Under the pieces are notes generated by a model. The model worked only from the letters and a program-made list of their open reading frames with translations, did no database searches and had not been told where the DNA came from. The position numbers and the translations under genes are program-made. A stretch of 64,000 nucleotides of DNA, taken from NCBI GenBank assembly GCA_036426205.1, contig CM071568.1:118406891-118470890 (forward strand), in the 5' to 3' direction. This DNA comes from Ascaphus truei. Lineage: Eukaryota > Chordata > Amphibia > Anura > Ascaphidae. Positions 12,851 through 26,705 of the stretch are shown piece after piece. Position 1 is the first letter of the stretch. Every line of letters starts with the position of its first letter.

Positions 12851-14194
12851 CTCGTGAGTTCCCCAGACCCCCGTGAGAAACCACCTAGGCCCCGCAGACC
12901 ACCTGTGGGTCTGGAAACAAAAAGGAAAACCGAGCAACGCCAAATGTGAAGCAAGTTACATATGTAATTAATAATTAATAGGTATATATCTGCGTACATC
13001 AAATTGTATAAAATTGGTGCATTTAGTGTAATACCACACTTGTTACCGCTCAGTAGCTGTTAACAGGAAGGTCTGATGCTTGTCTTTTCTCTGCAGGAGC
13101 CTCTGCAATGGTTCTGGGGCTGAAGTTTCTGCACTCCTCACTAACAGGGCGTCACTCCCAGGGGGGGTTTCCATAAAACAGACCAAGCTTCGCTGCAGAT
13201 TTAGATACTCAGTGGGAACGCTCCCTCATCCGATGATGTGCCGCCTCCAGGGGGATTTCCCCTGAGTAACCCGTCTCTCCTGCAGCTGATCACTGCTCGA
13301 TAAGGCCACTCAGACTTACAAGTAGTCTGGGGCCGTGGAGTGGCTGGCACACAGTCCCGCTAGGCGGACAACAAAACCGCAACTGCAGGGGCCACCTCAG
13401 CGTGCCACGATGCCGCTCCGTCACGTTGGTACTGCGTGATGACGTTCACCGTTCCGCAGCTGGTGATGGGATCGGCGGGAAGGAGGAAACAAGTCCCTTA
13501 GAGTCTCTATTTAGTCCAATAAACACAAACTAGCATAAAATGTGATGTAAATAGCAAAGCGAATCCAGCACATGAATGATAGCAATAAATGGCATGGAAA
13601 AAAAATAACATCCAAACGGTTCGTAGAGCTAACTATCCTAACTACTGTGGGTCTGACCCGGAGCTCCCCCGACATCCGCGAGCCTACCGTGGGGACCCAA
13701 TTGTGGGCCCACGTAACCCAAGGAGACCACCTGGGGGCCATGGCGCTTGGCGGGACCCCACCAACAGGCCTCCAGAACCTGTTTGAACGAACTGCTGGTA
13801 CCCTGTAGGTCTGTCAGGTGACCCGCCAGCCCGCCGGGGACTCGCGTGGGGTTGGGGTATGAACCCTTTTATGTAAAAGAATAAATCATGTATTTATTGG
13901 GTGCACAGGGGGTGGGTATGTATTTAATAAATAAATTATGTTTATTGTGGGGACAGGTATTGTTTTTATTGTGGGTAAGGGGGTGGGAGGAGGGGTATTG
14001 GCCCCAGGGTATGTGGGTAGGCCACCTTGTGGGTAGTGGGTGAGGGGGGTTAGGCCTCACGCGGTGGGGGGTTAGTGTGGGAGGGTATGTAGCTCCCGAA
14101 GGGGGTGAGGGTGGGTTAACCCTTAATGACTGTAGCGGTTAATAACCCATATGGTTATGAAGCTGCTTTGATGTATTTGTATTACTAGTGTGCG

Positions 14195-14455
14195 GGGTAC
14201 AGGGGGTCCCTGAGCTGAACCGCATTGATTTCTGCCTTGGGACCCCTGCTTCCACAGTTACAGGCCCTGGTTGGGGGCATCGGAGCCCAGTGGCGCCGCC
14301 TCTCTTATAGAGCCCACGTCGCGGTCTTGGATGCTATAAAGGATGTCGGCGAACACTGGCCTTTGTGCCCCATCGGGGCCTGGAACTCGGAAAGCATGGG
14401 GTCTCAGAGTCAGAAATCAATGCGTTGAAGCTCAGGTGAACCCCTGCTCTCGCAC
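14195..14455. mobile_element. palindromic MITE-like element (copy A)
   Basis: The ends GTGTGCGGGGTACAGGGGG and CCCCTGCTCTCGCACAC are complementary with mismatches, as are the inner CGCATTGATTTCTG and CAGAAATCAATGCG. Related sequences lie at 33,110-33,385, 47,612-47,790 and 47,890-48,155. Confidence 0.6.
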
Positions 14456-15240
14456 ACTATTATTAAAATGTACAATGCATTAATGCAGCTTGTATTACCA
14501 TAGCAGATAGCCGCTAGGTAAGGATTTGTTGTTTATTGTTGTGTGTTTTGACAGTAGTGTAGATTCTAATTAAGCTATACATTACAGTGACAGTCTCCAT
14601 AAATGTTGTATCCTAACACGGACAGATTACAAATATTAGTAGAGTCATGTGAAAGTGTCATCAGCATGACATTGACAAAAAAGATTGCAATAACACTAAA
14701 TTTATTAATTATTTTTATTGTTAATGTTTACACATATTTAAAAGATATAGAAAAAGCAAACATTTCTATATTTATTTCACATAATTAATATCATGGAAGA
14801 TTATTTTATTTCTAAATACATTTTCATGTGCACTTCATTGTGTCATAGCAATCAGTGCCATGTGCTGGTTTTTGGACATGAAATAAAAGGTCGCCAGTTG
14901 GTCTGTGATTGGATACATCCTTCACATTATCTTCTGTCTGGAACGTAGATGGTACATCTGTGAAAGAAGTAGATATGTAATATTAAATTACAGCAATGTA
15001 CAGCTTGATGAAACATAATGATTATCTAAACACATGTTTTTCTACTGAACTGTATTACACGTTGAATCATGACGTGATTTACAGTACACCTTAATAAAAA
15101 ACTTTGTTTTTTTATAGATAGAATGTATGTTTTTATGATATAATGTATGTGTTTGTTAGACAAATACACGGAACATCGTACAAATGCATGTAGTACACAA
15201 GCTTCTGTTTTGCCACATGCTATCACAAAAAAATGTTATA

Positions 15241-15565
15241 TACAGGCATACCCCGCATTAACGTACGCAATGGACCGGAGGCATGTATGTAAAGCGAAAA
15301 TGTACTTAAAGTGAAGCACTACCTTTTTCCACTTATCAATGCATGTACTGTGCTGCAATCGTATATACGTGCATAACTGATGTAAACAACGCATTTTGAA
15401 CTGGCTGTATAGTCTCCCGCTTGCACACAGCTTGCGTACAGGTAGGGAGCTGGTTATTGCTGTTCAGAACGTGTGCTGACCGGCGCATGCGCGAGCTTGC
15501 CATTTGATATGGGCGATATGTACGTACTCGCGAGTGTCCTTAAAACGGGTGGTATGGTCTGTACA
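15241..15565. mobile_element. Tc1/mariner-type MITE (copy A)
   Basis: Copy A of the element at 34,178-34,494. It begins TACAGGCATACCCCGC and ends with a damaged complement (GGTATGGTCTGTA). Confidence 0.6.
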
Positions 15566-16100
15566 GAATGCTACAATAATAACTATTCTGCATAAGTAGA
15601 AAAGTGGAGACTAAAACTGCTGCTAATGATATTAAATAAGTGTTAAAGCAGGATCAAACATTATAATGTTGAGATTATGCTAAATACATATTGTATCTAT
15701 GTAGTCAATTATGCAACATAACATACATTAAATGGTGGTGTTAATGGAGTATTTTTACACATAGGGGGTGGACACGTAGTGGCCTTACATGTAAGGGGTG
15801 CGCAGAATATCTGTTATTTCACCCGCCATTGCACAGCACTTTCTAACGTTTGTCACGTATATCGTTCAGGTAAAGCTTACCTTGTTTTGAAATGTGTTCA
15901 CGGCATATTGTGATCTTAACCGCGATTATTTAGAAAATCAGAAGGCGGAAAAAGGTAAAAGAAAACATGTTAATGGTATTTTAAAAAAAATTAGTTTTCC
16001 CGTATGGTACGCGCATGCGCCCGAATGGAACGCATATGCGTGTTCATTGGGAATAAGCACATTCACAGATTTAGAAAGGACTATCAGTAGTTTACCTGCA

Positions 16101-16740
16101 TTATATTGCAGTCAGATTGGCACAAGCATAGAAGGGGTGTTTGCGAGATTGCCGCTGTGTAGGAACCAATTCCTGTTCCATTGGTTCAGCTGGGTGTTGG
16201 GGGTAGCTGACTCCATACCAGTTGGAATGCGTTGAATTGACTGAGGCAGGATAAGATTGAACTTTGCTGGCCATTTCAGGTGGTGTGTTGCAAACTCTGC
16301 TATTATGCATGTTATCGTAATAACGCTGCTCCGTTAGTTGCCTGGTATTGCTGGGCATACTCAGGTTTTTTTAAAAGAATAGCAATTTGGCTGAACATTT
16401 AAGTCACCGCAGCGGCCACCTATATCTCTGGTAGTTGTGGCCGACAATTGTCTGTCTCTGATATTTGCATTCCACAGACATACGATATCAGATTCATAAA
16501 CTGGACCAACAGCCACCCCTGTTCCGAGAGACGGTGGTTTCGAATAAAAGAAGGATTGGTTGATAAAGTGCGGCGTATCGAATTCCTCCATACTTTAGGT
16601 TTGGGATGAAAGTGATATAAGGGTGATTATCCATTATTATTCATATATCTGGAGACAGTAGCTTCTTTCGGATCCTGTTTTGAATAGCACTATATATAGA
16701 TTAGCGTTAAGACAACGGAGGGCCTTTCGTAAGAACACAT
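16101..16740 (-). pseudogene. forkhead-domain gene, frameshifted copy A
   Basis: Counterpart of 35,038-35,673. Fragments of the same protein can be read in different frames, for example DIGGRCGDLNVQPNCYSF and FDTPHFINQSFFYSKPPSL, but several single-base indels break it. Because indels of the same kind litter the whole of copy A, they may be sequencing errors rather than real mutations. Confidence 0.75.
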
Positions 16741-17289
16741 CAAGCAAAAGCATGTTTCAGGAATGTCGTACCACAGCCGAAAAATCACTCTCGATTCCCT
16801 ATCCTGTTTTTACATGTTCTTCTTACAAAAGGATCAAAAGTGCATTCTGTGCAGAAACACTGTCCAAGGTCATTATACAAAGGAAGAAGTCGTCCACGTA
16901 TTATTCTCCCACATAGGTGGCCAGAGAATTATTTGGTCTGCCTGCGTTATTATACATGATTCAGTGGCAAAACGCATAAAAAAAAAAAAAAGTGAATGAA
17001 TCTTGTTTGACAAATGAACATATGAAAGAGTGCAAACCAATGAGTGACTTTAAACGTTAATATAAATAACTATATCATAGGGATTGTTATCATCATATAC
17101 ATTATTTCACACATGAAAATTCATATGAGTTTTTCCCATGTATTGCACATGAAATATGGTATTATTACACATTGATTATTGCAGATTGTCAGCATGTTTC
17201 AGGAATATTAGTGAATGGAAAGCATTTAATATGCCACAAAAAAAAAACCCGACACTATAAAACACAAAACGGACTACTTATTTTGATAT

Positions 17290-20200
17290 TTTCGTTGCGA
17301 TTGATGTGGGATCAAGGTGCATGTGACGTGCACGTTGCCTTCTTTGCTTTAACAGGTGCTGTTTGGGCGAGGGGGCTGAGGTTGGGCCAGTGCCCTGAGG
17401 TTGGGCAGTGGCTGAGGTGGGCCGTGGCTGAGGTTGGGCCAGGTTGGCTGAGGTTGGAGCCGTGCTGAGGTTGATGCCTGTCCCAAGCTGGGCAAGTGGC
17501 TGAGGTTGGGCCAGTGGCGAGGTTGGGCCAGTGGCTGAGGGTTGTGCCTGTCCCCAAGCTTGGGCCAGTGCCTTGAGGTTGGGCCAGTGGCTGAGGTTGG
17601 GCCAGTGCTGACGTTGGGGCCAGTCCAAAGTTTGGGGACAGTGCCAATGGCCACCTGCCAGCATGATGTGTTGCTGCGGCTGTGCCAGTGCAAGTGCCAC
17701 GATTTGTGCAGGTGAAATAGCCTGTGGCATCGGATCCTGCTGTTGGCTCTGCTCTCTTTTTCTGGCTCTCTTTTGTGGCTTTCTCTATTCTGGCTCTCTT
17801 TTGGCTCTCTTTCTGGCTATTTTCTGGCACTGATGGTAGTCTGCTTCTGGCGCTGATGGTAGCTCTGTTCTGGCTCTGATGGTAGCTCTGCTTGGCTATG
17901 ATGGTAGCTCTGGTGTGGGTTTTTTGGCTCTGAGATAGTGTATCAGATTGTGCCAGTTGGTCTGGCGGGTGCTGTGCGTCTGCACATGTGCCACAATCTG
18001 CGCCATAAATGTCGCTATGATAGTTAGGGCTATTGGCCATATTTTGTTAGGAGTCTCCTGCTGTTGGGTCATTATGGCAGTCTGTTTTTCATGTGATAAG
18101 AGATGTTTTTCTCTTTATTTAGACGTCTGTCTGTGTGATATGTTGGGTTTTGAAATTAATGGATTCTAGATTGTTTAAACCCGCCAATCTCTCCGAAGCA
18201 AACCTGGTCTCCCTTGTCCAGCTGGTGATCTGGTAATGGTCTTTCATCTGTATCATGTGTTGTCGCTCGGTAGTGAACGGAAATCTGGGCCTGAATCTTC
18301 ATGTTCTGGGGATAAATATATGGTGTATCCAGTACCATCTCAATCATCCTCACTTCTAAACATTTTCATGTTCTGTTGGTGACACATCTGATTCCGTGGT
18401 CCATCACAATAACCTATTAATACATTAAACTACGTACAATCAACTACATGGCTAAGTTATGTATGTTGATACTCTTTTTGCCTGTACAGAATAGTGAATG
18501 CACATATTGTGATTCTATGGAAATTATTGTTGCATCAGTTTAAATAAAAGCATGATTTTCTACAATCAACAGTGAGGTGTAATTTTGACATTACATGATC
18601 AATCATCAAAACAGATGATTGTAGTTTAATGTATGTATAAGTTCTTACATTGAACACTATTGATGACTTAAAGCAGGACTGCACAACTCCGTCCTCGAGG
18701 GCACAAACAGTTCCAGATTTTCTGGATATCCATACTTCTGCACAGGGCTCAATTAGTGGCTCTGTCATAATGAGCCACTAATGAGCCCGCTGTGCGGAAG
18801 TAGTGAAACCTGAAAACCTGGCCTGTTTCAGCCCGCGAGGACGGAGTTGTGCAGGCCTGAGAAAGATTGATTGTAATTGCATCTGACTCACCAGGTATCA
18901 GCAGAGGGAGCTGGCCCCAATATCTCTGTTGCCTCCAATCCCAAAAATCCAGTAATGGATTACATCTAAGAATGTACAGTAGAATACATCTTTCCTCATA
19001 GGAATGGAGAGATTCAAGGAGGCGTGAGGACCCCCTCCTGTCCACATGAGTTCTGCCAGCATTTGCCATCTCCTCTTGAGTCGGAGTTTGATGTTCCCGA
19101 GCGTTTTTTTACAAGGTCCAGGGTCCTTTTAAAACACACCTGATGGGCTGACACAGATGCTGCAAGATATTGCCCACAATTTAGGACTTTTGACTTGTCT
19201 TCGTTTTACCTGTGTGTGTATGTATATATAGAAAACATATTTTACATGGCTGTAGGTTAATAATACATTTCAGTTGTGTGATGTAATTCTGTATGGCAGG
19301 CCGGCACAAACTCAGCCCTGGAGGGACGCCAAAACGAGCCAGTTTTCACGGATATCATACTTCTGCAAACCTGCCTTAATTAATTGGCTCAGTCATACTG
19401 AAGACAAATTAAGCCATCTTGCTGAAGTAGGGATATCCTGAAAAACCTGGCCTGTTTGCGGGCCCTCAGGACTGGAGTGAGCATGCCTGCTGTATGGTTT
19501 CATATTCTGAAACTGTTTGTCAAATGTAATATAATTAAGACACTATTTAGGCGATGTAATGCGCACAATAGTGACACATTTACATGTGCCCAATCATCAG
19601 CCACACATCCGTGATAGCTACATGTTGACATGCTCATATTAAGTTTACTCAGTATTGATTAAACCATGGATGCCAATTTGTTGCATTTGTTTCACGAATG
19701 GATTAATTTAGTGTGAGTGAGTCGTAAAGGAGCAGACTAGTCCCACGTTGTGGTGAATGAGAATGGCCTGTAGAAGGGGTAAGTGAGCACGAAACATAAC
19801 ATTAAACTGCGTCTCACCACCCACACTTCCTTCATGTTAGTGAATTGGTTATCATATCCCTCATTAGTGATGTCACATATCCCCCTTCCTCAGCATCCCT
19901 CCCCTCCTGTAAATTTTATGTGATTACAGTTTGATAACAATGTCAATTAATGTTCTTCTGTTGAGCTCATTCAGTTATCAGCATTTCAAGGATCATTGAT
20001 AGTGTATTATTAAGTATGAGGCGTGGAAAAACTTTGTTGGAGATGTCCTTATGAGACTAAAGTTCTCCTCATTGTTCCCTAGCAAACAAGAATTAAAAAT
20101 GTCAAATCACAGTCATACATTAGGTATTGCGGTATATACACACCTACTTTGAATATTATAATACATTAGATAAAAAATACTTACATGCCAAGGATCATAT

Positions 20201-20795
20201 AGTCGATCATAGGATGACATGACACCTTCAACAAGGATGTCATTTCACCAGGGGTAAATCGTGGGTTTCTCATGCCCTCCATAGGCGCTGGCTTGTTAAT
20301 GGCCCTCATCACTTCCATCTCATCACTGTTTGTATGGGAACAGTGTCTCCTCTCCCTGTCCACTACTCCAGCTACCCTCAACCACCTGACTCCCCCACCT
20401 GGAGTATCATCACGGGAAAACCTGCCCTGGCAGGATGAACGTACTGTACGTCCCACTCCTCTCCACTCCCACCAGCCCACACCACCCACTCCCCGCTCCA
20501 CCGCCCACCTCCACTCCCACGCTCCACCACTCCACTCCCACGCTCCACCTCACTCCACGCTCCACCCTCCACTCCCACGCTCCCCACTCCACTACACGCT
20601 CCACCACTCCACGCCCATGCTCCAACACTCCATTCCACGCTCAACCACTCCACTCCCATTGCTCCACCACTCCACTCCACACTCCACCACTCCACTCCCA
20701 CGCTCACACCATGCCACCAGCCACCGCACCACTCACACCGTCCAATCCACTCCACGTCCACTCCCCACGTCCACTCCCACGTCCAGGTACACTAT
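17290..20795 (-). pseudogene. Myb/SANT-like gene, frameshifted copy A
   Basis: All three exons of the gene at 36,194-39,738 are present in order: exon 3 about 17,312-18,420, exon 2 about 18,885-19,210, exon 1 about 20,190-20,795. Many indels interrupt them, and the initiator ATG is altered (ACTATCC where copy B has ACTCATCC). Exon 2 of this copy reads through to the GTGAGT donor. Confidence 0.65.
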
Positions 20796-22449
20796 CCTCT
20801 CATTACCACTCAGTAACAAAAAACAAATATAAACAAAAAGGACACACTCACAAAAACTTTCACAACAACAAGACAAAAATGTAGTGAAAAACAAAACAAA
20901 ATACAATACCACTCACTCGGAAATCAAGACTCTCTCCTACTACACCAACAACAAACAACTCCGCTCTACTCTCCCTTCCTCACAACTGCACCACACACGT
21001 TGGTTAAAAAAAAAGCATGTGTTTTATAGGGTGTTCACCAGAGATCGTGGCGCCAAAGTGTGATATAATTGGTGTTCATGTACTTGCATAATTCCTGAGG
21101 TCTCCTTGTCAACACTTAACCCCTACAGTACCATGGTCCATCCCACAAATTTTCTCCTCTCGTATGATACTATATAATATATATATAGAGATATATATAT
21201 AAAAAAGAGAGGGAGCGCAGCCCCATATGTGTAACACTGTAACATTTAATGTTGGGGAAGGGTGGATGGAGGCATTAAAAACACTCACAAGGTTAAAGGT
21301 TATATGTAAGCAAATGCATATATAATCACCACCAGGCATGTCCAAACTGCAGCAGGGAGTCCAAGATTCGCTGGAAAGGTCACATCACAACGCAGAACAC
21401 TGCACTCCCTCCCCGGTTCACTTGAAATCTTCCAAGTCATTGGATATCAGAGTGGCTGAATTCACTGCATGGGCCACGGCGTAAAGGAGCACCACAACGT
21501 GAGACGTAGTGTCGTTAGGCTACGTCCCTGACGGTTTCGTCACAAACACAATGCCAACTTTATCTAAAGGGAATGTCCCCCTGAACAAGATTAACAGTGT
21601 TTAAGTACTGGAGGGTCCCAAATTGGTTGGTAAGGACTAAATGAAAGTCCCACCCCTAAATCTGATAGTAGCTATGGGCTTGTATAGTTTTAATGACCCA
21701 AAGCAGTTCAGTTAACTATTTGTTATATAATTGTTCTAAAGGATAGAATGACGTTCATGGGATAAATAGACTCTCATCAGTAACATAACAGTGTTAACAT
21801 AAATGACATAGAAATGATTTATTAATACACCACACTGCACTCACATGAGTATAGCATACACTATATAGTTGATGGAATCCCACCAACAATATAGATAAGA
21901 GTATATAAGAGAAATACACAATACAAAACAACTTAAAATATAAATGTTACACTATTTAGTGCAAATTGCATAAGCAACAATTTTATTCCACTTACTTAAA
22001 AACCTTTTAACTCTATTATAGTTATTCAAATATTCTTTATAAAAAAACATTATATATATATTATCCTAGGACAATTAGTTAAGTACTTATATGTATATAG
22101 AAAATAGAGGACCAAACTCTCAATTCTAATTATACTAGTGTGCAAACACACAAACCACAGTAAATGAAAATTAAAAATTTAAAAATTGTAAAAATTAATC
22201 TAAAATGTCCACACGATTTATGAGGGAAGGAAAAAGGGGGATGGGGGGGTTAAGGGGGGGAGGGGGGGAGGAGAAAAGGAAGGGAGGGAATGGGGGGGGA
22301 GGGGGAGGGAGGGGGGGGGGGATAGGCTACATTGGATGGAAAGAGGGGGTTGGCAAAAAGAAGCAAGCAGAGATTAACTTCAGAGATACTACACCAAAGA
22401 TGTAAAGGCAGAACTATACCAGAGTACTGGTTTATCTCAACATTCATTT

Positions 22450-22990
22450 AGACCACCGGGGGGAGTGTCCCCAACCGGTTTATCCAAAAGGTCTCCCTTC
22501 TACAAAGTGTTTTTGAAGCGGTACCACGCTGATTCACTAAGAGGAATGTGTTCAATACCCATATTTTTTAAGGATTCTGGATCCTTATTATGTTTGTTAG
22601 AAAAAAGTCTTGGTTAAACTATGGTGTGACACCATTTCACATTCCTCCTGTGCTCCAGGAATCTAGTACTAAGGAGCCGAGTGGGTGCGACCTAATATTG
22701 GAGGGCTGCATCCAACTGTATTAAATAAAAACAACCAAATGTACTGAGGCAATTGATAATGTTGCCCATCACATTATGTCGTTCATCTTTTGTGAAGGAG
22801 GGCAAACTCCATTTTGTCGGTAATAAGATGTTTGAACCGTGATGCAACGGCCCCTGCCACATCTGTGATTGCACAATAAGGTTCCACTGATTGGCCTGGC
22901 CACAGGGAGCCGCAACCGTAGGTTTAAGTTTGCTGCCCGAGCTAGAATGTGTGATGTAGTGTTTTCTAGCTTTCAAATAACAGTAGAGCA
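22450..22990 (-). pseudogene. PLE GIY-YIG endonuclease domain (copy A)
   Basis: Counterpart of 41,384-41,884 with indels. Fragments such as KDERHNVMGN and CLSTFGCFYLIQL remain. The RT half is absent from copy A because similarity ends at 24,109. Confidence 0.75.
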
Positions 22991-24109
22991 CAGGGTGGGG
23001 GCAACCCTGTCGCCATCGCACTTGTGGTGAATTGGCACTGAAACTGTGGCGAACCGGGCCGCCAGGACTTCTTGTGTGCCCCCCCTTTCTCTCCGCATGG
23101 TAGGGACCTAGGACGCGGCTCAGTGGTGAGCGCCTCCGCGCTTCCTCACTCCACACACCTCAGGACGTGTGCCTACCGCCAACGTGGCAGCCCCCATTCG
23201 ACCTGTTTGCGGCCCCGCAGGCTCCAGGGGCTCTGAATGCGTTTTCGCCGCTCCCTTCCCCTCTGAGAGGCTTCAGACGTTGACGCGCTACCGGCATCAC
23301 CCTCCGAGCCGGCTCCAGCGAAGTTAGATGCTTGCTGGGTCCTGCCCCCTCCCGCCCACGCCATACATCCCCGTTATAGTGCGGAAAAAAGCTAATGATA
23401 ACACCAAACCAACAACAACTCACAATTCCGCTCAACCCCACCGCATGGACCCCCCCCCCCTCAACCCCATCCTACCATCGGTTCCGCGATCTGGTAGGAA
23501 TGGGGAGGGGACTGATGACTGGGGGACTTTGAAAGGGCGGCTGCGGGCGGAGGACAAGGGGTGCTGGGGGACGATTCAAGGGTTGACCCAAGGAGTGCGG
23601 GGCAGGAGCGGACGGAAGGGTTTCTGGGGAGGACAATGGTGCTGGGCGCGCAGGACAAGGCGTGGAGGCAGGGACAAGGGTGCTGGGGGGAGGACCAAGT
23701 GCGGGGGCAGGACAAGGGGTGATCCTGGTGTCAGCGAGAAGGATGGTGGGCAGGACAAGGGTGGCGGGGAGGGACAAGGGCTGGGGGGCATGGACAGGGT
23801 GAGGGGGAGGACAAGGTTGGCTGGGGGGGAGGACAAGGGTGCGGTGGGGGAGGACAAGGGTGCTCCCCCCCGGGGCAGGACAGGGGTTCTGGGGGCAGGA
23901 CAGGGCGTGCTGGGAAGAGGAAAGGCGCTGGTGTCCTGCGCCGAGACCGGAAAAGGTGCTGGGGGAGAGAGCGGCACTTAAATGAGATGATGATTGATTG
24001 GGGTGAGGAACAATGATGTGATTGATGATTGATGGGTAGTGGTACCAGGTGAAAGCCGTGAGAGGATGAGGGGGTTGAGAGGATGAAGGAGTTTGCAGGT
24101 ATGAGGGCC

Positions 24110-24503
24110 CCACAGCCGCTAAATATGAGTGAGATGCAGGGGGCAGCCCCCCTTTTTTTTCTTCCCTTTTTCCTTTTTTTTATTCTTGCCCTTTGCTTTC
24201 GTTTTTTTCTGCCTGTCGTTCCCCTTTCTTTTGCGCCCCCCGCTTTCCTTGAGAAAAGGCGGATTTGTTCAGTCTCCTTCAGTTAGTTGGATCAGTGTTA
24301 GTCAGTCGGCAACTGTTTCTATGAATGGCTTGTACAGTCGAGCGGGCTCGTATCGTGCCCGCCCCCCCTCCTTTTGTGTGTATTCCACCCTCCCCTTTTC
24401 TTGTCGTTCTATTTTGGGCACTTATGTCCTCCCCTCGCCCTGTCTTGGTCTGCCTCCTTGTCCGTCCTGGCACTCTTGGGTGTGCGGGGTCTGGCCCCCA
24501 CTC
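24110..24503. other. unique spacer between the two 18 kb copies
   Basis: Pyrimidine-rich on the plus strand, with long T and C runs. No similarity to the sequence at the corresponding end of copy B. No gene recognised. Confidence 0.5.
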
Positions 24504-26705
24504 GAATTTTTGCAGCACTACTGTGAGATGCCCTAGATTTTCCAAGGCAATATTCTATGCTGTTTGTTTTCCTTGATGCTGCACGCTTGATGTGAGGCCA
24601 GGGTAGGCGTTATCTTGTTACTCATCACTGGTTACCTTGCATATATACTCACATTAAATATCTATGGGACTGCCAGGGACCCCGGTGTATTAATCATATG
24701 GGCCATTATTCTGTCTGCAGAAATCTCACAGAATTTTTGCAGCACTACTGTGAGATGCCCTAGATTTTCCAAGGCAAGTGATTGGCTGCATCTGTATCTC
24801 AAAGTTTAAAGGAGGCCTCTTGTTGCTGGAATATATTTGAGCCCCAGATTCCACCTAACTTTCTATTTAATTTCAAATAGGACTGATCATCGCACAACTG
24901 GCGGAAGGCTTCTTTCTGATAGTCGGCTAATGATTCATTTCACAACTATTGCTCCTTTTTTAACTACATTTTTTTTATAATAATGGGTTTCTCTTTTTCA
25001 ACATAGAGAGCACTATTCACACTGTTAGTTAGATTATTAATTTTTAATTGTTCACAGGAAAACCCTTTAGCAAGGAAACTCAGGTTTCTCTATACTAATG
25101 TCAAGACGCAGGGACCTTTAATAAAGTTTTGGTAAAACATGGATTTCTACCAAAATCCTAATTTCTTATACACAAAGAATGAGGATGTGGGATCTGGAAA
25201 CTCATCATCCAAAACTTGCTCTTCTTGTGCCTTGTTGCTTCCCTGGTACTACTCTATGATAAATCCATTGTACTATAATGAAACACCATGTAATGATCTG
25301 TAGGGCTTACAGTACAGAGAGTTTTCAATATTTAAGTATACATAACAGGCCATGATCTCCTCCTTATAGAGAGGTGAGACTGTGAGCCTATTTGCGTTGC
25401 TGTGTTTGGCGTGTGCACATTTTTTTTTTTTTTTAGATTAAACATTAAGGTTTTTTAAAGTAATGAGAAAATGATAATATAAAATGAGGGAATAATAAAA
25501 ATATAAGAAAGCAAGCAGCGTAAGTAATGGGCATCTTGTTGAAAGTTATTACCGTTGATGTGTCATATTGTGTGATGTATGATGAGATGAAATACCTGCA
25601 CATTTTCTATGAGATAAAAGGACAGTTAGACCAAGTATATTAACATATATTTGCATAAGACTAAATTAATTAAACTATTTACTACCAAATTATAAAACGT
25701 ATACTGTTCAAAATTATATAAATAGCATTTGCTTTTGAAGGTTAGTCCTATTTATTAAAAAATAAAGAATCATTTTTTTCCCCGAAAGGGAGTTCATATA
25801 ATTGGCTGATTTCAAAGCATTTTTTCAAAGCTTTGAATAATATTTAAGCACAGTAGGGCATTTTCAGAACTTCCTAATGATTCTTCCTCACCTATATTTC
25901 ATAAAATGACAAAGATAAGAACTCATAATTTGTTAAGTAATGTGTTTTCCATTACAAAATCAATAAAAATCATCCTTATGTTTGCAGGACTGTTATCACA
26001 GGAATTAAAATCAAACAAGCATTTCAATTTCACAAAAAAAAGCAAATTTTCAATAATAGAAAACATGATTAAGTTAAAAAGCAGGAATACTGTTTTGCTC
26101 ATTGTTTGAATTTTAGAAAATAGACATTTAATTTGTTATAAAAGTTTTCAGAGGGAAAAACAGATTAAAGTTGCATTTGTTTACACAATTCACCGAATGA
26201 GTAGTAATGTGTTCCAATTTGTGCCAATTCACAGGGACCTCAGGGTGATTCAATACCATGCAATTTTCTAACAATTTGTCATGAGATTACATAATAGAAA
26301 AGAGTATGTACAGTATGAAGGCTACGTAAATATGTGTTTGATAGAAATTATTTATAGTTAGATATTTTAATCTGCAAATACTACAGTAGTTTTCTGATAT
26401 TTCAATTTCTAGTTAAAAGGCGCAATCCATATTCAATGCATGATTTTACCACATCATTCATTTGTCTTTATGCTATAATATTGCAAATATATGCAATATT
26501 GCATATTATAATTTAATGCTAAATTGTGAAGCGAGCATAGAGAATGGACAATTGTTTCTCATAACAAGTAATAAATGTGCTATATATTTAAAGCAGCAAT
26601 GCACTTCAATTTTTATTTATGTGAAAAGTGGACAATTTCCCCTTCGTACAATTGCACTAGACATACATCAGGGATGCTTAAAGCAGTAACATTGGGAGAG
26701 AGCTC

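Larger units (their letters stand above)
9010..14150. repeat. nested fold-back complex (copy A)
   Basis: Outer arms at about 9,690-9,880 and 13,905-14,150 are inverted versions of each other (the CACCCACTACCCACAAGG side against its GTGGGTAGTGGGTG complement). Inner arms lie at about 10,690-10,830 and 12,370-12,530 (ATTATCCAGATTTGGATAAT against its complement). Between them are promoter-like DNA and a minisatellite, listed separately. I find no transposase reading frame, so this is a non-autonomous or composite element. Confidence 0.6.
5637..24109 (+). repeat. copy A of ~18.4 kb direct repeat (indel-rich)
   Basis: The whole interval is colinear with 24,504-42,837. Shared landmarks include the solo LTR, SINE, fold-backs, forkhead gene, Myb/SANT gene, PLE end and the AGGACAAGGG minisatellite. 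Copy A differs mainly by many one-base insertions and deletions, often in homopolymers, which break every reading frame that is open in copy B. Similarity ends abruptly at GAGGGCC (24,103-24,109). It is either a recent duplication or an unmerged, poorly polished gap fill. Confidence 0.9.

Noticed and set aside
12492..13002. Minus-strand frames of 130-137 residues
   Set aside because: Produced by the 53-bp GC-rich minisatellite; not conserved in frame with copy B.
13600..13640. Hammerhead core at the CAAACGGTTCG / CAACGCGTTTCG site (also 32,530)
   Set aside because: Only the box II side is present; no box I at a suitable distance.
16680..16999. Plus-strand frames opposite the forkhead start in copy A
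   Set aside because: They overlap the antisense of the forkhead exon and are absent from copy B in the same form.
22205..22447. Gly-rich and Pro-rich frames
   Set aside because: G-rich low-complexity tract.
23328..24113. Long Gly- or Pro-rich reading frames on both strands
   Set aside because: They arise from the 20-bp AGGACAAGGG minisatellite and are open in several frames at once; no domain.
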